Source: DASYUM01 sp036001225 (GTDB lineage: Bacteria > Methylomirabilota > Methylomirabilia > Rokubacteriales > DASRDR01). Taken from it: a stretch of DNA of 10,998 bases. A program made the position numbers and the translations under genes. Each line of letters begins with the position of its first letter. Positions within the stretch are counted from its first letter, which is position 1. The DNA is taken from the NCBI GenBank assembly GCA_036001225.1, contig DASYUM010000042.1, positions 1 through 10,998 on the forward strand, written 5' to 3'. Below, in pieces: positions 6,318 through 10,998 of the stretch. The notes beneath the pieces were generated by a model, which searched no databases, was not told where the DNA came from, and was given only the letters and a program-made list of their open reading frames with translations.

Positions 6318-7292
6318 CTACAGCGCGGCGATGACCCCGCCGAAGACGATGAGCGACGAGCCGATGGTCTTGCTCGGCGTCAGGGGCTCGTGCAAGAGCA
6401 GGTAAGAGAGCGCCAGGACGACCGGCGTGGAGAGATTGTCGAGGCCCAGGAGGATGGTGGTGTCGGTCGTCATCGAGAACGCGATCAGGTACGTGTACTG
6501 CGCGACGAAGTACGCCAGCACCACCAGGGTCAGGTAGCCGGTCCGGCCGGTCAGCGACGGCACCAGCTCGGTCCGGTAGCGGCGTCGGCACAGGAGATAG
6601 ACGAGGAAGAGGACGACGCTGAAGCACTGCTGGCCCAGGTTGAAGTAGAAGGCCTGGTGGAAGGCGAGCGGGCCGATGTGGAGCCGCCGCAGCCAGCGGA
6701 GGGCCGCCTGCGTCTCGGCGGTCCGCTTGGTGCCGAGGTAACCGAGCACCGAGACGACCGTGAAGAAGACCGCCTGAATCAGGACCAGGAGCCAGAGCCG
6801 ATGCGGCACCCGCTGGAGTCGGGCCAGCAGGGTGTCGGAAGGCGCTCCCTCGGCGGCGGAAAGCGAGACACAGACCGTGCCGAGGCACAGGACGAGCATG
6901 CCGACGGCCAGAGTCCACTTGAAGGGATCTCCCAGGACCAGGTAGGCGGCGCTCGACAGGAGGACCCCGAACTGGGAGATCGGCACCACCAGCGACAGAT
7001 CGTAGCCGTCCAGGAGCTTCTCGGACACGATCATGGAGCCGAGAAAGCAGAGCGCGATCACCGCGTAGAGGGGCGTGTCCTGGTAGATGTAGACGTCCAC
7101 CAGCTCGCGGAGCGCCCGGGCGTCGTGGCCCAAGAGGCGGGTGTGCACGAAATACACGACGAGGAATCCCAGGTAGGCCGTGACGTTCAGGAGAAAGAGC
7201 AGGACCAGCTTGTGGGGGAACTCCTTGACCAGGACGTTGTAGAGGCCCAGCGTCGCGATGGAGACGAGGATCAGACCGGTATCGAAGGTCAT
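6318..7292 (-). CDS. DMT/EamA-like ten-helix transporter
   Basis: A 324-residue integral membrane protein with about ten hydrophobic segments (roughly 5-22, 28-50, 73-92, 98-121, 127-146, 165-187, 210-234, 252-272, 278-300, 306-324). It has two similar halves. Each half ends like an EamA repeat: 'GDPFKWTLAVGMLVLCLGTVCVS' in the first (121-143, Asp in place of the usual Glu) and 'EPLTPSKTIGSSLIVFGGVI' in the second (302-321). This points to the drug/metabolite transporter superfamily, which moves small metabolites, often outward. The family signature is weaker than usual and the loop at 147-165 is long, so the sub-family is not assigned. The ATG at 7292 lacks a clear Shine-Dalgarno but lies downstream of a TTGACA promoter. 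The 2-hydroxyacid dehydrogenase follows by 89 bp, so a shared metabolite is possible but unproven. Confidence 0.8.
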   Translation of the reverse strand: MTFDTGLILVSIATLGLYNVLVKEFPHKLVLLFLLNVTAYLGFLVVYFVHTRLLGHDARALRELVDVYIYQDTPLYAVIALCFLGSMIVSEKLLDGYDLSLVVPISQFGVLLSSAAYLVLGDPFKWTLAVGMLVLCLGTVCVSLSAAEGAPSDTLLARLQRVPHRLWLLVLIQAVFFTVVSVLGYLGTKRTAETQAALRWLRRLHIGPLAFHQAFYFNLGQQCFSVVLFLVYLLCRRRYRTELVPSLTGRTGYLTLVVLAYFVAQYTYLIAFSMTTDTTILLGLDNLSTPVVLALSYLLLHEPLTPSKTIGSSLIVFGGVIAAL

Positions 7293-7321
7293 GGTCGCGC
7301 GGTGCGCTGCTCGGCTCGGGA

Positions 7322-7350
7322 AGAATCCGGCAAGTCCCGCGCCCTGTCAA
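7322..7350 (-). promoter_or_regulatory. Sigma-70-type promoter of the DMT transporter gene
   Basis: TTGACA (7350-7345) and GATTCT (7327-7322, 3/6 with the key A2 and T6) are 17 bp apart on the minus strand. The predicted start of transcription near 7315 leaves a ~23-nt leader before the ATG at 7292. It faces away from the plus-strand NUDIX promoters. Confidence 0.5.
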
Positions 7351-7364
7351 GAGAATTGCGACCC

Positions 7365-7392
7365 GTGACACCGGCGACGGCGCGCGGATAAT
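7365..7392 (+). promoter_or_regulatory. Upstream plus-strand promoter candidate of the NUDIX operon
   Basis: GTGACA (7365-7370) and GATAAT (7387-7392) each match the sigma-70 consensus at five of six bases, with a 16-bp spacer. Transcription from about 7399 would give a ~120-nt leader before the NUDIX start at 7518. Apart from a 26-codon open frame and a weak hairpin (7447-7452 with 7470-7475), that leader shows nothing recognisable. Confidence 0.4.
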
Positions 7393-7481
7393 CGCGGCGA
7401 CTTCGGGGGCCCGACTGAGATCCAGCGTGTCCTGGTCGAGAACTGGGAGCCCGCCGTCGCTCGCTGAAGGGGCTCGGAGCT

Positions 7482-7510
7482 TTGCGTTCGGCTGGGGGCT
7501 GAGCTAAGGT
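7482..7510 (+). promoter_or_regulatory. Start-proximal promoter of the NUDIX gene, possibly leaderless
   Basis: TTGCGT (7482-7487) and TAAGGT (7505-7510) are 17 bp apart, and only seven bases separate the -10 from the GTG at 7518. This fits a leaderless message. The alternative reading is that AAGGTAGG (7506-7513) is a degenerate Shine-Dalgarno served by the upstream promoter. Confidence 0.42.
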
Positions 7511-7517
7511 AGGCCTC

Positions 7518-8081
7518 GTGCCCGAGCCGCCGAAGGAGCCCGCGCCCTGGGAGGTCCTGGACAAGCGCACGATCTACGCGAGCGCCTGGATCAACCTGGC
7601 CCAGTGGTCGGTGCGCCTGCCCGACGGACGGGTGATCCACGATCACCACGTCCTCGACTATCCCAACGAGGCCGTGGCGATCATTCCGCTCGGTGACGAC
7701 GGGCGCGTCCTGCTGATCGATCACTACCGGTTCATCACCGGCACGCGCGGGTGGGAGGTGCCGAGCGGGGGGATCGACGCCGGCGAGTCGGTCACCGGGG
7801 CCGCCGTCCGCGAGCTCCTGGAGGAGACGGGGTATGCGGCGGGGGCCTGGGAGGTCCTCGGCCGGTATCATCCGTCGAACGGCTCGAGCAACCAGGTCTT
7901 CCACGTCACCGTCGCGCGCCGCTTGGCCCACTGCTCCGACCCCCTCGACGTCAACGAGACACTCGGGCTCCGGTGGTTCACCCCGGCCGAGGTGCGCCGG
8001 ATGATCGTGGACAACGAGATCCCCGATGGCCTCACGCTGACGGCGCTGGGGTGGGGGCTGATCGCCGGGGTCGTGGGGTGA
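7518..8081 (+). CDS. NUDIX hydrolase, ADP-ribose/nucleotide-sugar pyrophosphatase-like
   Basis: A 187-residue cytoplasmic hydrolase that cleaves a nucleoside diphosphate linked to another moiety. The complete Nudix box (G-x5-E-x7-RE-U-x-EE-x-G-U) runs from Gly84 to Tyr106, with Glu90, Arg98, Glu99, Glu102 and Glu103 providing the Mg2+ site. An N-terminal beta-rich part (about 17-50) precedes it, as in ADP-ribose pyrophosphatase-type members. 'HPSNGSSNQVFHV' (118-130) follows at the place where substrate-specific residues lie in that subgroup. ADP-ribose or a nucleotide sugar is therefore the best guess, without proof. The start is GTG at 7518. The amidohydrolase gene begins ten bases after its stop, so the two form an operon. 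Confidence 0.9.
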   Translation: MPEPPKEPAPWEVLDKRTIYASAWINLAQWSVRLPDGRVIHDHHVLDYPNEAVAIIPLGDDGRVLLIDHYRFITGTRGWEVPSGGIDAGESVTGAAVRELLEETGYAAGAWEVLGRYHPSNGSSNQVFHVTVARRLAHCSDPLDVNETLGLRWFTPAEVRRMIVDNEIPDGLTLTALGWGLIAGVVG

Positions 8082-8091
8082 GGGTGTCCCT

Positions 8092-8934
8092 GTGAGCCCG
8101 GTCGTCGACGCCCACCTTCACGTCTGGGACGCGACCGCCGCCGGAAAGGATCCGGGGCCGATGCGCGTCGGGTACAGCGCGCAGGCGACCGCCTCGGTCG
8201 AGCTGTTTCTGGACTACATGGACGAGGCGGGCGTCGAGAAGGCCGTGTTCGTCCAGCCCTGGTTCTATCACTGGGACAACTCCTACATGGTCGACAGCCT
8301 TCGGCGCTATCCGGATCGCTTCCGGGGGGTGTGCGTGATCGACCCGCGCGGGCCCGAGGCGCCGGCGGCGCTGCGAGCCTGGCGAGACCGCGGGGCGACC
8401 GGGATCCGGTTGCGCGCACTCCGCCAGGGAGAGGGCCCGACCCCGGGCCCCTGGCTCGGGACCGAAGAGACGTTACCGCTGTGGGAGGCGATCGCCGAGA
8501 CCGGCACGATCGCCTGCGTGCTGGGGGCCGGGCCCGATCTCGCCAGGCTGGCCCCTCTCCTGGCGCGGTTCCCTCCGGTGCGGGTCGTGGTCGATCACCT
8601 CAACAACCCGGCGCCGGCCGAGGGCCTCGGGCAGCCGGCCTTCCAGGCCCTGCTCGCCCTGGCCGGCCTCCCGCACGTCTACGTCAAGCTGTCGGGCTTC
8701 CACCACTGGTGCCGCGAGCGCTATCCCTACCGGGAGGGGATGCCGTTCGTCGAAGCCGCCCTCCGGGCGTTCGGCGCTGACCGGTGCATGTGGGGGTCCG
8801 ACTTTCCCCACGTGCTGGCCGGGTGCGGGTACGTCAGGAACCGCCACCTCCTGCCGCGCGAAGCGAGCTTCCTGTCGAAGGCCGGGATGGAAGCGGTGAT
8901 GGGCGGCACGGCCAAGCGGCTCTGGTTTGACTGA
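8092..8934 (+). CDS. TIM-barrel amidohydrolase family protein (amidohydro_2 type, GTG start)
   Basis: A 280-residue metal-dependent hydrolase of the amidohydrolase superfamily. The first strand carries the metal-binding HxH at His8 and His10 in 'VVDAHLHVWD'. Further landmarks are 'GIRLRAL' (104-110), 'VVVDHLNNP' with Asp168-His169, 'VKLSGFHHW' (198-206) and the last-strand Asp237 in 'WGSDFPH' (234-240). The relatively short length and WGSDFPH ending are typical of the group with 2-pyrone-4,6-dicarboxylate lactonase, sugar-lactone hydrolases and ACMSD-like decarboxylases. A lactone or carboxylate substrate is likely, but the exact one is not readable. The start is GTG, with GAGGG (8080-8084) seven bases upstream overlapping the stop of the NUDIX gene. 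It ends 53 bp from the convergent selenoprotein gene. Confidence 0.9.
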   Translation: MSPVVDAHLHVWDATAAGKDPGPMRVGYSAQATASVELFLDYMDEAGVEKAVFVQPWFYHWDNSYMVDSLRRYPDRFRGVCVIDPRGPEAPAALRAWRDRGATGIRLRALRQGEGPTPGPWLGTEETLPLWEAIAETGTIACVLGAGPDLARLAPLLARFPPVRVVVDHLNNPAPAEGLGQPAFQALLALAGLPHVYVKLSGFHHWCRERYPYREGMPFVEAALRAFGADRCMWGSDFPHVLAGCGYVRNRHLLPREASFLSKAGMEAVMGGTAKRLWFD

Positions 8935-8987
8935 CCGAAGCGGATCGCGGTCCTCCTCGGGGCACCTCGCGACGCGGCCCGGTGCGA

Positions 8988-10427
8988 TCAGAGCCCGCTC
9001 GGCGAGGTCAGGGCCAACTGGCCCTGGGTGGGCTCTGCTCAGCAGAACCACGGCTCGGTGAGGCGGGGCGGCCGCCGCCGGCCGGAATCGGGCGGGGCTG
9101 TCGCCGGGCGCGCGGGGAGCCCGGCCGCCTCGTCGGCCAAGCGGCGGATCCGGTCGAAGGTCACCGCCGGATCTTCCCCCCGCTCGGCGGCCTCGGCGAC
9201 CCGGGCCGCCACGGTGTCGTGGAGCGCCTCCATCCGGGCGTCCGGGTGCGTCCAGCGGTAGAAGAAGTCGCGCTCGACCAGCTCGCCGAGGTACGGACGC
9301 ATGGCCGGGCTCTCGAGCAGGAGCGAGCCGGGCGGGACGAGCAGGCGGATGGAGTACTGGACCGGATCCACGTGGTCGATGAGCCTCTCGCGCTCGACGA
9401 AGTCGAGCATCTCCCGATAGTCGTCGAGCGTGGTCCAGGGAGTGAAGGCGACCCAGGTGGGGCGGAGCGCGATACCGGCCGCCCGCACGGCGCGAAGGGT
9501 CTCGATCACGTCGGCGCGCGTGTGCCCCTTGTCGAGGTGACCCAGCACGGTATCGCTGAGCGACTCGACGGCCGAGACGATGAAGAGGCAGCCGCGGGCG
9601 GCCAGCTCGGGGAGATGCTGCCGGCGCCGGAGGAGATGCTCGATCTTCGCGGTGAAGTCGAAGGTCAGCTGCGGGAACTCGGCATGCATGGCGTCCGTGA
9701 CGGCCAGGGCATGGCCGGGCCCGTTCAAGAAATCCGGGTCGCCGAAGGTGATGTGGGTCGCCCCCGCCTCGACGAGCTGGCGGATGTCGGCGAGAACCGT
9801 CTCCCGCGGGACCGCGAAGAAGCGGCCGCCGTAGACGGGCGGGATCGGGCAGTGGCGGCAGCGATGGAGGCAGCCGCGGGTCGCCTCGACGTACCCGCTG
9901 AGCTCGAGCCGCCCGTCCCGCTCGAGGCGCGCGTACTGCTTGAGCGACGGGAGGCCGGCCCGGCTCGGCACCGGGAAGGCGAGGCGCGCCAGGGTCGGTC
10001 GGGCCGGCGCCCCTGGCCGGCTCACTCCCGGAATCGGCCGCGCGTCGCCGGCCGCCAGGGCGTCACAGAGCTCCACGAGCGCCGGCTCGACCTCGCCGCC
10101 GATGACCGCGTCGGCGCCGTGGCCGAGGAGGTAATCCGCGTTGAGCGCGGCGTAGAGGCCGTAGAAGACGATGTGGCCATCCGGGTTCACGGCTCGGACC
10201 CGCCGGGCGACCGTGATGCCGAGGCGGAGAGCCGTGTGCATCGGGACCGAGATCGCCACCAGGCGGGCGCGGGCGGCCTTGTCCTCGTCGAACGGCTCCA
10301 CCGCCACGTCGAGGCTGGCCGGCTTGTAGCCCGCGGCCTCCAGGAATGCGGCCGGCCACGCCACCGCCAGGGGCTGGTGCCCCAGCTCGTAGCAGGCGAT
10401 CAGCAGGATCGTGCCAGGCTCGCGCAT
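8988..10427 (-). CDS. Radical SAM selenoprotein with B12-binding-like N-domain and CUAEP tail (Sec at residue 463)
   Basis: With the internal TGA read as selenocysteine this is a 479-residue protein; a standard call would stop at 9039 after 462 residues. Residues 1-125 resemble the cobalamin-binding fold of B12/radical SAM proteins ('AISVPMHTALRLGITVARRVR', 'GADAVIGGEVEPAL'), although the DxHxxG motif is not visible. The radical SAM core starts near 178 and holds the 4Fe-4S motif Cys186-x3-Cys190-x2-Cys193, then 'ITFGDPDFLNGP' (226-237). A Pro/Arg-rich linker (~436-458) leads to LTEPWF-Cys462-Sec463-AEPTQGQLALTSPSGL and a TGA at 8990-8988. A family with exactly this CUAEP or CCAEP ending is, to my memory, recognised among radical SAM proteins, with unknown reaction. 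The vicinal Cys-Sec pair suggests redox chemistry. A SECIS-like fold follows the UGA. The ATG is preceded by GAGGA four bases away and by TAGAAT nine bases away. Confidence 0.85.
8990..9036 (-). promoter_or_regulatory. Bacterial SECIS element (selenocysteine insertion signal)
   Basis: In the mRNA the first paired base of the inner hairpin is 13 nt after the UGA: a perfect 7-bp stem CAGGGCC/GGCCCUG (9026-9020 with 9015-9009) with the four-base loop AGUU. A second perfect 7-bp stem AGAGCCC/GGGCUCU (9036-9030 with 8996-8990) encloses it. Bacterial SECIS elements lie within the coding region just after the UGA, and a G among the first bases of the apical loop is a typical requirement; here it is the second base. 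The E. coli fdhF element is a ~17-nt upper hairpin about 11 nt after the UGA; here it is 18 nt long after 12 nt. The bulged U of the E. coli element is absent. Confidence 0.75.
9039..9041 (-). other. In-frame UGA decoded as selenocysteine (residue 463)
   Basis: The TGA follows the Cys462 codon and is followed in frame by 16 sense codons and another TGA. The reading frame past it yields Ala-Glu-Pro, completing a known tail motif. If selenocysteine insertion fails, the product ends at Cys462. Confidence 0.82.
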
Positions 10428-10436
10428 CGCGTCCTC

Positions 10437-10442
10437 ATTCTA
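10437..10442 (-). promoter_or_regulatory. -10-like element just before the radical SAM start
   Basis: TAGAAT (10442-10437) matches TATAAT at five of six bases and lies nine bases before the ATG at 10427. No -35 match is seen 16-18 bp upstream. It would give a one- or two-base leader, though GAGGA (10436-10432) could serve as a short-spaced Shine-Dalgarno on a message coming from the upstream pseudouridine synthase gene. Confidence 0.35.
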
Positions 10443-10475
10443 CCCGAGGCGGGCCCTCCGGGGCAGGCGGCGGGG

Positions 10476-10998
10476 TTACGGGCGCCGGAAGGCGGGGGGC
10501 GGCGGGCTCTCGAAGACGATCCGCCGGCCGCTCGGGTGGACGAAGCCGAGCCGGATGGCGTGCAGGCAGACGCGCCGAAGGGGATCGCGCCGGCTCCCGT
10601 AGGCCCGGTCGCCGACGATCGGGTGGCCGAGCGCGGCGAGCTGGGCTCGGAGCTGACCCCGGCGGCCGGTGAGCAGCGCCAACTCGAGCAGTGTCGCGTC
10701 TCGATAGCGCTCCAGCACGCGATAGCGGGTGACCGCTTCCTTACCACGGCCGGCGTCGCGCCGGGAGCGGACGCGCAAGGCCCGGTCCTCGACCAGGTGC
10801 GACGTCAGCTCTCCCGCCGACTCGCGGACGACGCCCTCCACGCGGGCGAGGTAAATGCGCTCCGGCGTCCGCCGCCGGAACTGCGCTTGCAACGCCCGCT
10901 TCACGGGCAACGACTTGGCAAAGACCAGCAGTCCCGAGGTCTCGCGGTCGAGCCGATGGACGACGAAGATCCGCCGGTCTCCGCGCGTGGCCAGCCAG
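10476..10998 (-). CDS. RluA-family pseudouridine synthase, C-terminal part (5' end outside window)
   Basis: The last ~174 codons of a minus-strand gene that begins beyond the window; the TAA stop is at 10478-10476. The catalytic motif of RluA-type rRNA/tRNA pseudouridine synthases is present as 'HRLDRETSGLLVFAKS' (about 10958-10911), with the Asp that attacks the uridine. It is followed by 'RIYLARVEG', 'GQLRAQLAALGHPIVGDRAYG' in pieces along 10670-10600, and the closing 'LHAIRLGFVHPSG'. The usual 'GRTHQIRVHL' reads 'GRRGQLRAQL' here, a departure from the common pattern. Which uridine it modifies cannot be told. An apparent TTG start at 10910 lies inside the domain and is not the true start. 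The selenoprotein gene starts 48 bp downstream on the same strand. Confidence 0.92.
   Translation of the reverse strand, partial: WLATRGDRRIFVVHRLDRETSGLLVFAKSLPVKRALQAQFRRRTPERIYLARVEGVVRESAGELTSHLVEDRALRVRSRRDAGRGKEAVTRYRVLERYRDATLLELALLTGRRGQLRAQLAALGHPIVGDRAYGSRRDPLRRVCLHAIRLGFVHPSGRRIVFESPPPPAFRRP

Noticed and set aside
6229..7371. Extension of the dehydrogenase frame upstream to give a 704-residue fusion protein.
   Set aside because: The extra part is the out-of-frame shadow of the DMT transporter gene, and the ATG at 6228 has a strong Shine-Dalgarno and the family N-terminus.
6390..7391. A 333-codon plus-strand frame opposite the DMT transporter.
   Set aside because: It is highly charged, Glu/Gln/Arg-rich shadow sequence with no motif; the minus-strand frame has ten membrane helices.
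7427..7507. A 26-codon GTG-initiated frame in the leader upstream of the NUDIX gene, possible leader peptide.
   Set aside because: There is no ribosome-binding site, biased codon run or attenuator-type hairpin pair to support it.
8079..8081. Other TGA stops in the window as possible selenocysteine codons, such as that of the NUDIX gene.
   Set aside because: Sequence after the stop gives no family motif or SECIS-like fold, and the next gene starts within ten bases.
8945..8972. TCGCG/CGCGA pairing between the convergent amidohydrolase and selenoprotein genes as a shared terminator.
   Set aside because: Only five pairs with an 18-base loop and no T-run.

Overview
This window comes from a very GC-rich bacterial chromosome, by eye roughly two-thirds or more G+C, with dense coding on both strands. 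No tRNA, rRNA, CRISPR array, insertion sequence or phage gene is visible, and no gene-free stretch exceeds 225 bases. The gene set (Tat-type peptide-family binding protein, SDR, soil-type metabolic enzymes, radical SAM selenoprotein) would suit an uncultured soil lineage such as Methylomirabilota/'Rokubacteria'. That placement is inference only.

Layout. Positions 1-610 (+): the C-terminus of an aldo/keto reductase, then a small cytoplasmic FKBP-type prolyl isomerase. Positions 762-1595 (+): an SDR oxidoreductase with its own extended -10 promoter, converging on the next block. Positions 5121-1618 (-): an ABC transporter operon of the peptide/nickel/opine type (Tat-secreted binding protein, DppB-like and DppC-like permeases) behind a recognisable promoter. 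No ATPase gene is present. Positions 7292-5257 (-): a ten-helix DMT/EamA-like transporter and a D-2-hydroxyacid dehydrogenase. Positions 7293-7517: a divergent promoter region. Positions 7518-8934 (+): a NUDIX hydrolase and a TIM-barrel amidohydrolase, ten bases apart. Positions 10998-8988 (-): the C-terminal part of an RluA-family pseudouridine synthase (its 5' end lies outside the window) and a radical SAM protein.

The main result is the radical SAM gene. A conventional call stops at the TGA at 9041-9039, right after ...LTEPWFC. Reading this TGA as selenocysteine gives CUAEPTQGQLALTSPSGL and a second stop at 8990-8988. The RNA after the UGA folds into a perfect 7-bp hairpin with loop AGUU starting 12 nt past the codon. 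It is enclosed by a second perfect 7-bp stem that reaches the first base of the final stop codon. This is the position and form expected of a bacterial SECIS element, and the tail matches the Cys-Sec-Ala-Glu-Pro ending I recall for a family of radical SAM (seleno)proteins. I therefore annotate a 479-residue selenoprotein.

Regulation. Three minus-strand genes have TTGACAG upstream of their starts, two of them with a plausible -10. Three other genes (SDR, NUDIX, radical SAM) have a TANNNT -10-like hexamer only 7-9 nt before the start codon, which suggests leaderless or nearly leaderless mRNAs.
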